From positions 11,470,001-11,534,000 of the forward strand of contig NZ_CP061913.1 in NCBI RefSeq assembly GCF_019904175.1: 64,000 bases of DNA. Direction: 5' to 3'. Positions 15,243 to 23,385 of the stretch are shown here, piece after piece; the first letter of the stretch is position 1; each line of letters starts with the position of its first letter. Origin of the DNA: Dactylosporangium vinaceum. GTDB lineage: Bacteria > Actinomycetota > Actinomycetes > Mycobacteriales > Micromonosporaceae. The notes beneath the pieces were generated by a model. It saw only the letters and a list, made by a program, of their open reading frames with translations. It was not told where the DNA came from and did not search any database. The position numbers and the translations under genes are program-made.

Positions 15243-17041
15243 AGCAGGTCCTCCTCGTCGTCGAGGTCGAGCAGCTCGCTCGGCTTCGTCGTGGCGAGGG
15301 TGTGCTCGGACGGCGATGCGATCGACTCGAACGCCGTGCGGTTCGTCCCCGAGATCAACAGGCCGTGACCGGTCCGGGCGGACAGCAGCATCCGCCGCTC
15401 TCCGACCGTGAGCCCGAACGCGTCACCGACGGCGTCGATCGCCTGCGGGGCCTGCTTGAGCAGGATCTGTGTGGCCGCGTTGGACACCACGGCCATGCCG
15501 AGGTCGGTGCCGAGGACGTCGGCGACGTCCTGGGTGATCACCGACAGGCCGGCGTTGCGCTTGCGGCCGGCCTTGGACATGGTGAACAGGAACCGGGCGC
15601 CTTCGCCGTCGCGCATGAGCAGCCACGCCTCGTCGACGACGACCAGGCGGCGCACGGCGAGGCGGCGGCTGCCGGGGGCGTCGACGCTGCGCCAGATCGA
15701 GTCCAGCGCGAGGAGCGTGCCGACGGTGCGCAGCTCGTCAGGCAGGTGCCGCAGCGACCACACCACGAGGTGCCCGTTGGGGCGGGTGGTGGTCGGGCCG
15801 TTGAACAGGTCGGCGAACGACCCGTCGACCCACGGCGCCAGCCGGGCGGCGAGCTGCGTCGCCGCCGGGTCGCCGTCGGCGCGGAGCGCGGCGGCGAGGT
15901 CGGCCAGCAGCGGGGCGGGCCGGTGGTGGGTGGCCGGGTCCGGGGTGATCCCGGCATTCCGGTAGGTGGCGAGGATCGCCCGGTCGAGGGCGGCGCGTTC
16001 CTGCGGCGGGGGCTGGTGCCCGAGCAGCACGCTGATGAGGGTGTGCAGGAACAGGCCGCGGCGGGTGAGGACGTCCGGGCGGGTGTCCCCGACCGGCAGG
16101 TCCAGGGGGTTGATCTTGACGCCGGGCTGGCCGAGCCGGACGACGGTGCCGCCGACGGCGTCGGCGAGGCGCAGGTACTCGTCTTCGGGGTCGACGATCG
16201 ACACGACGACGCCCTGGTAGAGGTTGCGCAGGACGTCGAGTTTGACGAAGTAGCTTTTGCCGGCGCCGCTTCTGGCGAGGACGACGCTGTTGTGGTTCTC
16301 CTGCGCCCACCGGTCCCACCACACGATCCCGGAGCTGTCCGGGTTGAGTCCGTACAGGACACCGCCGGTCCGGAGCTCGTCGCCGGGCAGCGGCGCCGGC
16401 AGGTCCGCGGAGGCGAGGGGGAACGCCGCTGCGAGGGCCTGGGTGTCCATGGTGCGCAGCATCTGCAGGCTGTCCGTGGCCAGGGGCAGGGTGGTGGTCC
16501 AGCCGGGCAGGTGCCGCCACGTCGCGGGCTGCACCTCGATGAGCGTGGACGCGGCGGCGGCTTTCACCTGCGCGCACGCGTCGAGGAGCTCGGTCTCGGT
16601 GCGGGCGTGCACGGTCAGGTACAGCCCGACCCGGAACAGCTTCGCCGCGCCCCGGGCGAGGCGTTCGGCGAGGTCGGCGGCATCTTCGGCGGCGGCTTCG
16701 ACATAGGGGTCGGTGAGCTTGCCCTTCTCGGCGTCGGCGCGGCGGGACGATTCGAAACGGGCGCGCTGGGTGCGCAGCCGTTTCGCCGCGACCGGCGCCG
16801 GCAGCGGGTCGATGTGCAGGGCGAGGTCGAGCCGGCCGGGCCAGGACAGGAGGGGTTCGAGCCAGGCGGGGCCGACCTCTGCGGGGTAGCCGGTGACGAC
16901 GAGGGTGGCGGCGTAGCCGTCCCCGACGCGCAGCATCCGCGGGGTGACCTCGACTGAGGCGGGCGCGACGGCCGCCGCCAGTCCCGCGGTGGGCGGGGTG
17001 GCGGCGGCCGGCGCCTTCGGGGTGCGGGTCCGCAGTTTCAT
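15239..17041 (-). CDS. VirB4-family type IV secretion ATPase
   Basis: 600 residues from the ATG at 17039-17041, which overlaps the stop of the PrgI-like gene (ATGA); upstream there is only a weak ribosome site, so translational coupling is likely. The N-terminal 220 residues are the VirB4-type domain (GYPAEVGPAWLEPLLSWPG). The C-terminal ATPase carries Walker A ARSGAGKSYF near residue 254 and Walker B VVVDEAWLLM near residue 464, then the conserved SVITQD and NAATQILLK segments. It is the energiser of pilus/channel assembly, acting at the inner face of the membrane. Length is close to other actinobacterial VirB4 proteins. Confidence 0.92.
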   Translation of the reverse strand: MKLRTRTPKAPAAATPPTAGLAAAVAPASVEVTPRMLRVGDGYAATLVVTGYPAEVGPAWLEPLLSWPGRLDLALHIDPLPAPVAAKRLRTQRARFESSRRADAEKGKLTDPYVEAAAEDAADLAERLARGAAKLFRVGLYLTVHARTETELLDACAQVKAAAASTLIEVQPATWRHLPGWTTTLPLATDSLQMLRTMDTQALAAAFPLASADLPAPLPGDELRTGGVLYGLNPDSSGIVWWDRWAQENHNSVVLARSGAGKSYFVKLDVLRNLYQGVVVSIVDPEDEYLRLADAVGGTVVRLGQPGVKINPLDLPVGDTRPDVLTRRGLFLHTLISVLLGHQPPPQERAALDRAILATYRNAGITPDPATHHRPAPLLADLAAALRADGDPAATQLAARLAPWVDGSFADLFNGPTTTRPNGHLVVWSLRHLPDELRTVGTLLALDSIWRSVDAPGSRRLAVRRLVVVDEAWLLMRDGEGARFLFTMSKAGRKRNAGLSVITQDVADVLGTDLGMAVVSNAATQILLKQAPQAIDAVGDAFGLTVGERRMLLSARTGHGLLISGTNRTAFESIASPSEHTLATTKPSELLDLDDEEDLL

Positions 17042-18030
17042 GACGGTGGCTTTCTGAGGGTCTTGGGTGCGGCCTTCTTGGTGGCCTTCTTGACCGGCTT
17101 GGTGGCCGGGGTTGCGGTGATGACCGCGTCGGGGGCGGCGAGCCCGCCCGGCCGCGGTGGCCGGTACGGGTCCGCGGCCGCGGCGAGCGCAGCGGTCACC
17201 GCCGGCCCGTCGAGGGCGCGGGTGGTGACGCCGAGGCCGGACAGCGCGCGGACGGTCTCGTCGGCGCGGCGGCGTGCGGCGTGCTCGCCGCGCTCGCCGG
17301 AGCTCGCGCGGGTGACGATGAGGACCTGTCGGCGCAGCGGATCCCGCCGCTCGGCGAGCTCCGCGAGGAATTGGGCGTGGTCGGTGCACGCCGACGCGAG
17401 CGCGGGGTGCGGCAGCCGGTCGGCGGCTTGGGCCGCCGTACGGGCGGAGGAGGCGAGGTCGACCGGCTGCGCGGACACGACGATCTGGGTCGGCGTGGCG
17501 AGGCTGTTGAGCCACCGGCCGAACGTGTCGATCAGCGCCGCCTGCTCGTCGGCGGTGCGCAGGGCGAGGTTGACGCTGGTCGCGGCGACCATCGCTGCCT
17601 TGGCGCCGCCAAGGCTGATCTGCCCGTCGTCGCCGATCGCGTCGGCGGGCAGTTTCAGCGGCGCGGGCAGCATCACCTTCGTCGGTGGGGCCTGCACCCA
17701 GTCGGGGACCTTGGCGGTGGTGTCGGTCGTGGTCAGCGCCCGTGGGCTGCGGGAGTGCCGCAGCCCGGCGAGGATCCACAGGTCCATCGGCAGCCCGTCG
17801 CGGCGGCCGACGGCCAGGCCGAATACGACGCCGCCGAGGACGACGGCGCAGCCGAGGAGTACCGGGATCGGCAGGAGGGTGTGCAGGGCGTTCCAGGCGC
17901 CGTAGCCGATGAGTGCGGCGACGGCGAGGATGGCCAGTTGCCGGAACGTCAGGCCGTAGACCACTTTGTCGGGGGCGTCGACGTCTGCCGGCATGCGGGC
18001 GCGGACGACCTCTTCGTCGCGGCGGCTCAT
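17038..18030 (-). CDS. PrgI-family type IV secretion membrane protein
   Basis: 330 residues from the ATG at 18028-18030, overlapping the stop of the VirB6-like gene (ATGA). The start VRARMPADVDAPDKVVYGLTFRQLAILA followed by two membrane helices (about 30-75) is the PrgI-family pattern known from Gram-positive conjugation systems, where the gene sits immediately upstream of virB4 as here. The C-terminal 220 residues are cytoplasmic-looking, with a VNLALRTADEQAALIDTFGR block, and end in a lysine/alanine-rich tail. PrgI proteins are thought to be VirB3-like partners of VirB4. The long extra domain after the membrane part is typical of actinobacterial versions. Confidence 0.85.
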   Translation of the reverse strand: MSRRDEEVVRARMPADVDAPDKVVYGLTFRQLAILAVAALIGYGAWNALHTLLPIPVLLGCAVVLGGVVFGLAVGRRDGLPMDLWILAGLRHSRSPRALTTTDTTAKVPDWVQAPPTKVMLPAPLKLPADAIGDDGQISLGGAKAAMVAATSVNLALRTADEQAALIDTFGRWLNSLATPTQIVVSAQPVDLASSARTAAQAADRLPHPALASACTDHAQFLAELAERRDPLRRQVLIVTRASSGERGEHAARRRADETVRALSGLGVTTRALDGPAVTAALAAAADPYRPPRPGGLAAPDAVITATPATKPVKKATKKAAPKTLRKPPS

Positions 18031-18959
18031 CGGGCCACCGCCCTGACCGCCTTGCCGAGACCGGGGACGTTGCGGGTGATCTGCTGCACGATCACGACCC
18101 GCACGATCGTGCCGAGCATGTTCGGTCGCTGTCCGCCTGCGGACAGGAAGCGGCGCATCAGGCCGGGGATCTTCACCGTGGTCCACAGCAGGACCATCAC
18201 GATGAACAGGTTCATCATGCCGCCGGGTTCGAGCGTGCCGATCCCGAAGACGGGCAGGAAGTGCTCGCTGTCCAGCAGCATCCATTGCCCGGCGTAGAGG
18301 GTCATGCCTTGCCCGACGGGGATGGCGAGGGTGACGCCGTAGGAGCGCCACCACAGCCGGGCGGCCGGATCGGTCTGCGGCAGGGCGTGGCAGGCCAACG
18401 CCAGCGGTGCGATGACGGTCAGGATCAGCACGGCCGCGAACCGGGTGATCATCGAGAAGGCGGTCGAGCCGAGCAGGATCAGGATGATGACCGCGCAGAC
18501 GCAGAACAGCATGCCGGCGCTCTTGTCGCGGGCGGCGAGCATGTGGGTCTTGATCGCGCCGATCGCTGAGGGGCGCAGCTCGCCGTCGCCGGCGAGGTCG
18601 TCCTGCACGAGTGCGGCGGTGAGCGCGTTGGCGAGTTCGATCATCTTGGCGCACCACAGCTGGCTGAAGTGCGAGGCGATGAACCCGACGATGCAGCGGG
18701 GTACGAGGTCTTTGGCGGTGTAGCGGGCGCGTTCGTCGCCGCCGGCGGTCATGGTGAGCACGCCGGCGGCGACGAAGAACAGCACGAAACAGATGTCGAC
18801 GATCAGGACCGACCGGCCGGTCAGGGCCTGCACCTGCGGCAACGTCGTGACGTCCGGGGTCTTCAGCAGCGCGTTGGTGATCACGCCGATGAGCCCGTCG
18901 AAGCAGGCCAGGATCGCCTTGGCGAACCAGTCGATGATGCCGTCCAGGAGCCAGCCCAT
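18027..18959 (-). CDS. VirB6/TrbL-like multi-spanning conjugation protein
   Basis: 310 residues from an ATG at 18957-18959. At least five hydrophobic helices are visible: SVLIVDICFVLFFVAAGVL, GMLFCVCAVIILILLG, FAAVLILTVIAPLALAC, a weaker one around GVTLAIPVGQGMTLYAGQW, and MMNLFIVMVLLWTTVKI. The N-terminus (MGWLLDGIIDWFAKAIL) is amphipathic. The position between pilin and PrgI/VirB4 genes and the topology fit the VirB6/TrbL channel component of Gram-positive type IV secretion. Sequence identity to any named protein is not claimed. It is separated by 7 bp from the pilin gene and overlaps the PrgI gene, so it is part of one operon. Confidence 0.8.
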   Translation of the reverse strand: MGWLLDGIIDWFAKAILACFDGLIGVITNALLKTPDVTTLPQVQALTGRSVLIVDICFVLFFVAAGVLTMTAGGDERARYTAKDLVPRCIVGFIASHFSQLWCAKMIELANALTAALVQDDLAGDGELRPSAIGAIKTHMLAARDKSAGMLFCVCAVIILILLGSTAFSMITRFAAVLILTVIAPLALACHALPQTDPAARLWWRSYGVTLAIPVGQGMTLYAGQWMLLDSEHFLPVFGIGTLEPGGMMNLFIVMVLLWTTVKIPGLMRRFLSAGGQRPNMLGTIVRVVIVQQITRNVPGLGKAVRAVAR

Positions 18960-18966
18960 AGTTCGA

Positions 18967-19518
18967 TCAGCCCCCGACGATGCCCTTGACGACCTCGAGC
19001 AGGATCGGCGCGAGGACGGCCAGGCCGTAGCCGATCAGCGCGTTCTTCAGCGCGCCCTTGGCCTTGTCGACCTGGGCGGGGTCACCGCCGGCGGTCGCCC
19101 AGTACACGCCCGCGAGGACGAGGAACAGGGTGGCGACCGCAGCCAGGATCCCCATGACCCAGGTCTGCAGGTTGGCGATGACGACGGGCAGCGTGTTCGC
19201 CGCCAGGACGACCGGGGCGCCGGGGTCGGCCGACGCGGCCGACGGCACTGCAAGCAGCGCGATCGCCGCCCCGGCGACGGTCGCGGTGGCGGCCAGCGCC
19301 CGCACGACGGTGCGGTGGCCGCGCTGGACGTGCTGGTCAGCGGTCGCACGTACCGCGTTCTGCGGCGCGGCGACGGACAGGGGCGTGGACAGTGCGGTGA
19401 GCGGCTCGGACGCGATGACGCTCGACGCGTCGACGGAGAAGTTGGCGGCCGGGCGGGTGGAGGGGTTGGTGGAGTGCGGGTTGTGGGCACGCGGGCGTGC
19501 CCGCTGGATGCGGGACAT
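18967..19518 (-). CDS. TrbC/VirB2-like pilin-type membrane protein
   Basis: 183 residues from the ATG at 19516-19518 with GGGAGGTGA eight bases upstream. After about 70 polar residues comes a signal-peptide-like segment (VVRALAATATVAGAAIALLA, then VPSAASA/DPG). Two hydrophobic helices follow (WVMGILAAVATLFLVLAGVY and NALIGYGLAVLAPILLEVV), joined by WATAGGDPAQVDKAKGALK. Two helices after a cleavable signal, with a GD..Q..KAK loop, is the layout of TrbC/VirB2-like proteins in actinobacterial conjugation clusters. The polar leader before the signal is unusual, and no start codon closer to the signal exists. It is the first gene of the transfer operon, about 350 bp downstream of one copy of the shared 59-bp control sequence. 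Confidence 0.8.
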   Translation of the reverse strand: MSRIQRARPRAHNPHSTNPSTRPAANFSVDASSVIASEPLTALSTPLSVAAPQNAVRATADQHVQRGHRTVVRALAATATVAGAAIALLAVPSAASADPGAPVVLAANTLPVVIANLQTWVMGILAAVATLFLVLAGVYWATAGGDPAQVDKAKGALKNALIGYGLAVLAPILLEVVKGIVGG

Positions 19519-19868
19519 GGTTGGGGTCACCTCCCGCCCCGCACGCCGACGCGGGCCGGCGCGTACGCGCGGGCCGGGGTCAGGGCGTGCGGGGCGATTG
19601 CTCGAAGCAGCGGACGGATGAGGCCGCCGCCGAGCGGGATCCCGATGTGGTGCGAGTGCCGGTGGGTGCAGCCGCGACGCGCTCGGGGCAGAGCGCGTCC
19701 TCCCTTACGGGTCGGGGTGGGATGAGGTGTCAGCGCATCACGATGGCGCGGCACCCGGGTGCGTGCGGCTGGCACGGGCACCCGCGACCGGGGATCGCCC
19801 GGCGGCGGGCAGAACCCCGATGGCGAAGGCGGGCCGCGGAAGCGGTCCGGCCGGAGGAGTCCTGCACC

Positions 19869-19927
19869 CCCCTATCCGGGTTTGTGTGCGGTGGCGAACG
19901 CCCCCTGCCGCTCACAGCCGCTCACAA
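19869..19927 (-). promoter_or_regulatory. 59-bp control sequence, copy facing the transfer operon
   Basis: The reverse complement of this stretch matches bases 22108-22166 at 53 of 59 positions. Read toward each operon it runs TGTGAGCGGCTGTGA, then AGGGGGCGTTCGCC, then CCGGATAGGGGG. The two ends and the centre are exact; mismatches cluster in the two linkers. TTCGCC and TAGGGG lie about 18 bases apart in both copies and could be promoter elements, with TGTGAGC as an operator. Function is inferred from conservation and placement. Confidence 0.7.
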
Positions 19928-20071
19928 ACGGCTCACAGCACCGGCGGCCCGCCGCTCACAGCACCCGCCCACTCACACCGCGACCGATGGCGACTTGTCC
20001 GGGGGTGGAGCGCACGGCGTCGCTGCCACACCTGCACCCGGAGCGCAGCGACGCGACGCACAGACAGCGAG

Positions 20072-20118
20072 CGGGCCGTGCCGCCGCACCCGGGTCAGGG
20101 GTGTGGCGGCACGGCCCG
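20072..20118 (-). terminator. strong hairpin terminator after the HTH gene
   Basis: Eighteen-base arms (20072-20089 and 20101-20118; arms contain CGGGCCGTGCCGCC and its complement) pair with one mismatch around an 11-base loop. It starts 50 bases downstream of the stop at 20168. There is no T-run, as is common for actinomycete terminators. Confidence 0.7.
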
Positions 20119-20167
20119 TAGTGACTGGTATCTCGACCGTGCGGCGTGTGCTGCTGGCCGGCCGGCG

Positions 20168-21199
20168 TCAGCAGGCGGCGGCGAGCTGCATCGGCGCAGC
20201 GCTGGACACGGGGCTGGGCACGGGGCTGGGTGTGCGGTTCGGGTCGGCGGCGACGGCGGTGCGGGTTGCCTGGCGGTGTTCGGCCTGGCGGGCCAGGGCC
20301 TGCTGGGCCTGCGGGGAGGCGGTGCCGGTGAGGATGCCGTCGGCGAGTGCGCGGGTGAGGCGTTCGTCGACGCGGCGCAGCCGCATCCGCAGCGCGTCGA
20401 CGGTCACGTCGAGGCGGGCGGCGATCGGCTCGATCGCTCGCCGGCCGAGCCGGGTGTCGATGTAGGGCTGTTCGTCGCCGGGGTCGAGCAGGCCGAGCTC
20501 GACGGCGCGGCGAACGAGGAGGTCGGGGTGGCCCCAGGGGCGGTGCGGGGTACGGGGGCCGGCCGGGATGGCGTCGATGTCGTCGACGAGGACGACGTCG
20601 CGCTGCTGGGCGACCAGGGCCAGTCCGGCGCGCTGGGCGGCGCGGCGCAGGCCGGCGTACGGGGCGGGTCTCGCCGTGTCGACGGTGTCGCGCAGGGCAG
20701 TGAGGAAACCGGTGAGGACTTCGGCGTCGACGTCGTCGGGGTCGCCGCGCCAGCCGCCGGCGACCAGGTCGGCGGCGGCGCGGACCAGGGCGGGCAGGGC
20801 GAGAGCGGTCGCGGCGACGACCCAGGCCGGGCCGTCGAGGCGGGCGCGGGTGATCAGCTCCCGCCAGACCGCGTCCAGGGCCGGCCAGTCCCGGCGGTGT
20901 TCGGCGAGCCAGGTCCGCAGGTCGGCGAGGTTGATCGGGCCGGCCGGGACGCCGAGGGCCGGGTCGAGGTGGGACAGGTCGATGCGCAGCGGATGCGGCT
21001 CGCTGGTCAGCGCGGTGAACGCGGCGTCGACGCACGCGAACGGCGACGACGGCCACGCCCCGCCGTCGCTGGCGGCGTCCGCGATGTCATCGGCGGCAGT
21101 GCCAGCGGTGCCGGCGAGCGGCGCCGTGCCGATGTCATCGGGCACGTCGCGGCTGGTGTCACGGTCGGCGCGGTGGGCGGCGGTGGCGGACACAGTCAT
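20168..21199 (-). CDS. HTH protein, possible element regulator
   Basis: 343 residues from the ATG at 21197-21199, with AGGAG seven bases upstream. Most of the chain is helical. Near residues 275-310, GRRAIEPIAARLDVTVDALRMRLRRVDERLTRAL has the shape of a helix-turn-helix such as sigma region 4 or a LuxR-type unit, preceded by LLVRRAVELGLLDPG. The C-terminus is low-complexity and ends in a single cysteine. I cannot name the family. It sits between the two divergent operons, and its upstream DNA is packed with TGACA/TGTCA boxes, one of which overlaps its own start codon. An autoregulated switch protein is a reasonable but unproven guess. Confidence 0.65.
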   Translation of the reverse strand: MTVSATAAHRADRDTSRDVPDDIGTAPLAGTAGTAADDIADAASDGGAWPSSPFACVDAAFTALTSEPHPLRIDLSHLDPALGVPAGPINLADLRTWLAEHRRDWPALDAVWRELITRARLDGPAWVVAATALALPALVRAAADLVAGGWRGDPDDVDAEVLTGFLTALRDTVDTARPAPYAGLRRAAQRAGLALVAQQRDVVLVDDIDAIPAGPRTPHRPWGHPDLLVRRAVELGLLDPGDEQPYIDTRLGRRAIEPIAARLDVTVDALRMRLRRVDERLTRALADGILTGTASPQAQQALARQAEHRQATRTAVAADPNRTPSPVPSPVSSAAPMQLAAAC

Positions 21200-21715
21200 G
21201 TCACAGCTCCTATGACAGTGAAGTTCGTGGATTGACACCGGCGACATGTCACGGCGGCGTCCGAGAGCGCCAGTACGCCAGACGGCGCTCACGTGGCGCC
21301 CACAGTGCTGCTCAGGACACGTGCGGACCGCCGTCGGCCGTCGTGTCACCGGCACGGCGGCGGTCGTGTCACACGATCTTTGACATCGACTGTGATCGTT
21401 GACATTTCGTCGTGTCACAGCACCCGAACTGCGCATTGACACGCCGGAAGGGCTGTGACACGGGGGCGGCGGTGACCGTGTCACGGCAGCGGCGGCGCCC
21501 GCGCCGTCTGGCCAGGCGTCGCACGCGGTGGACTGCCGCGCCGCTCACAGTCCCTCACAACCCGCCCACAGCCGCGACGGCGGGGAGCCCGCCGGGATTG
21601 GGCGTCATGCCGGACGCGGCGTTGTGACAGTGAAGATCACCGATTGACACTCCATCCAATGACAGCGACGAATGTCGATTGACACTGCCGATGTCAACGA
21701 TGCCCGTCGATGACA
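21199..21715. repeat. array of 18 TGACA/TGTCA boxes, including a 26-bp direct repeat
   Basis: TGACA or TGTCA starts at 21199, 21213, 21233, 21247, 21344, 21367, 21381, 21400, 21413, 21437, 21456, 21479, 21625, 21645, 21660, 21680, 21692 and 21711. About one would be expected by chance in this length. Bases 21213-21238 and 21625-21650 form a direct repeat (22 of 26 identical, TGACAGTGAAG then ATTGACAC). Many boxes read TTGACA or GTGTCAC. It looks like a multi-site operator or an iteron-like replication site. Confidence 0.75.
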
Positions 21716-22206
21716 CGACCGCGGCGCCGCGGTCGACGCCCCGCCGTTCCATAGCGCCGTCATCGGCTCGATCCTGACGATGTGACGCCCGAACACCGGC
21801 GACCTGTCGCTTTCCCGGACCAGCCAACCGCGCGGCCAACGCGCCGATCCGGCCCAGGGGGCGGTGGGGCGCGACGCGCCTTTTCGGTCCGGCTCAAGGC
21901 GCGGGGTCGCGAGCGGCTGCGACAGCTGTGTGTGCGAGCGCCGGGCCGCTGGTGATCCTGGGCGTCGCCGGTGTGAGCGGGTTGTGTGCGGCTGTGTGCG
22001 GGCGGGGCTTGACAGAAACGGCCGCTGTGAGCGCCGCCGTGCCGTTGCCCGTCACGTTCGGTTGCTGTGAGCGTGCGCAGCGCTGCTGTGTGTGGGGTGT
22101 CGGTCACTGTGAGCGGCTGTGATCGGGAGGGGGCGTTCGCCACGGCTCACAGATCCGGATAGGGGGTTGTCAGCGCTTCCCGGCGCGGCGCGGAGCCGAC
22201 AGTCAC
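21200..22206. other. 1.0-kb non-coding control region between divergent transcripts
   Basis: No convincing gene on either strand. It contains the TGACA/TGTCA array, further TCACA/TGTGAG boxes (21541-21575 and 21970-22120), a hairpin CGCGCCTT/AAGGCGCG (21876-21904), and the right copy of the 59-bp sequence (22108-22166) ending 40 bp before the first gene of the modification operon. Confidence 0.65.
22108..22166 (+). promoter_or_regulatory. 59-bp control sequence, copy facing the modification operon
   Basis: Inverted partner of 19869-19927 (53 of 59 bases). Its downstream end (CCGGATAGGGGG) is 40 bp from the ATG at 22207, a distance that suits a promoter. It begins with TGTGAGCGGCTGTGA. The two copies point outward, so both divergent operons have the same sequence in the same orientation in front of them. 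Confidence 0.75.
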
Positions 22207-23385
22207 ATGACGACGCACCCGCCGCACCACTCCAACCACCCCACCAACTCCGAACCCGCCACCGGGCCCGACGTCGAGCGCGACGCCGCATTCGACGGTG
22301 ACGACGACGGCCGCCCGCTGGTCGACCTGGTCGCCGGTGACCCGCCGGTGCCGATCAGCGTGTGGCGCACCGCCCGCGCCGGCGGCGACCACGGCGCGTC
22401 CATCCCGGCCCGGCTGGCGCGGCGGCTCGTGGCCGCCTACAGCCGGACGGGCGAGGCCGTCGTCGACCTGACCGACGACCACGCCCTCACCACCGCCTGC
22501 GGCGCCGGCGACCGGCGCCACCACCGCGCGTGGTTCACCGACGTCGCGTCCCTCATCATCGGCCCCGCCACCACCGGCGAAGGCGCGCACGACGGCGTCG
22601 ACGACGAGACCGACACCGACATCAAGGCCGCGACCGGTCGGCCGCTGCACCACGGCGCCAGCCCGGGCCGGTCCGTGCGCACCGGCCCGGCCGGTGACGA
22701 ACCCGGCATCGACGACATCGGCGAGCTCGCCGATGTCGAGCCGGTGTGGGCGCTGGCCGACTGGTTCGGTGACGACCTCACCGACCCGGACCTGCCGCCC
22801 GCCGACGGTTCGGTCGCGCCCGTCGCGCCGGTCCCGGACGGTGTGTCGCTGTCCGGGCAGACCAGCCTGGTCGTCGCCAGCTGGCCCCTCGACCCAGACC
22901 CGGCCGCCGGCCGGGTCCGGCTGGCCTGGCTGCTGACCGCCTGCCGTGAACTGCTGCGGCCCGGCGGCTGCCTCGTCCTCGTCGTCGCCGTGCCCGCCGG
23001 GCACCCGGCCGCAACGACGGGGGATGCGGCAGGTCGCGGCGTGACCCCGGAGGACTTCTCCCCGATCGTCGACGCCGCGGCCCGCACCGGGCTGGGGTAC
23101 CTGCAGCACATCGTCGCCGTCTCCGCCGACATCGGCGGCGAGCACGGCGACACGTTCGTCTACCACGTCGACGACGAGGAGCTGCTCGCCCTGTCGAAGG
23201 CCCGCGCGCAGTCCGAGGGCCAGACCTGGGCGGTGGCGCATCTGCGGGTGCACGCCGACCTGCTGGTCTTCACTCCCAGCCAGGTCCCGCCGGCCCGCAC
23301 CCGCCGCCGCACCACCCGCTCTGGCGGGGACGGCAGCAGCGACGGTGGCGGGAAGGGTCGCGAGGGTGGTGGCCGACGTGGCTAA
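22207..23385 (+). CDS. degenerate DNA methyltransferase-like protein
   Basis: 392 residues from an ATG 40 bp after the 59-bp control sequence. The layout parallels the amino-methyltransferase that follows. IPARLARRLVAAYSRTGEAVVDL matches its HPARMLPAIAAHAIDAYTDPGDLVLDP. SLVVASWPLDPDP stands where the other has a TSPPYG catalytic motif, and LLRPGGCLVLVVAVP matches LLRPGGTVVVTARP. The glycine-rich SAM loop (DPMCGIGTT in the partner) is replaced by DLTDDHALTT, and the catalytic PPY is lost, so activity is unlikely. The gene overlaps the intact methyltransferase by about 20 bp. An inactive structural partner for the active enzyme is the most attractive reading, but this is inference. Confidence 0.7.
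   Translation: MTTHPPHHSNHPTNSEPATGPDVERDAAFDGDDDGRPLVDLVAGDPPVPISVWRTARAGGDHGASIPARLARRLVAAYSRTGEAVVDLTDDHALTTACGAGDRRHHRAWFTDVASLIIGPATTGEGAHDGVDDETDTDIKAATGRPLHHGASPGRSVRTGPAGDEPGIDDIGELADVEPVWALADWFGDDLTDPDLPPADGSVAPVAPVPDGVSLSGQTSLVVASWPLDPDPAAGRVRLAWLLTACRELLRPGGCLVLVVAVPAGHPAATTGDAAGRGVTPEDFSPIVDAAARTGLGYLQHIVAVSADIGGEHGDTFVYHVDDEELLALSKARAQSEGQTWAVAHLRVHADLLVFTPSQVPPARTRRRTTRSGGDGSSDGGGKGREGGGRRG

Larger units (their letters stand above)
19519..20167. other. 649-bp control region upstream of the transfer operon
   Basis: No gene recognised. It contains the left copy of the 59-bp inverted repeat (19869-19927), four GCTCACA boxes within 19911-19961, and the hairpin that ends the HTH gene (20072-20118). 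About 350 bp between the 59-bp copy and the pilin start have no feature I can name. Confidence 0.6.
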
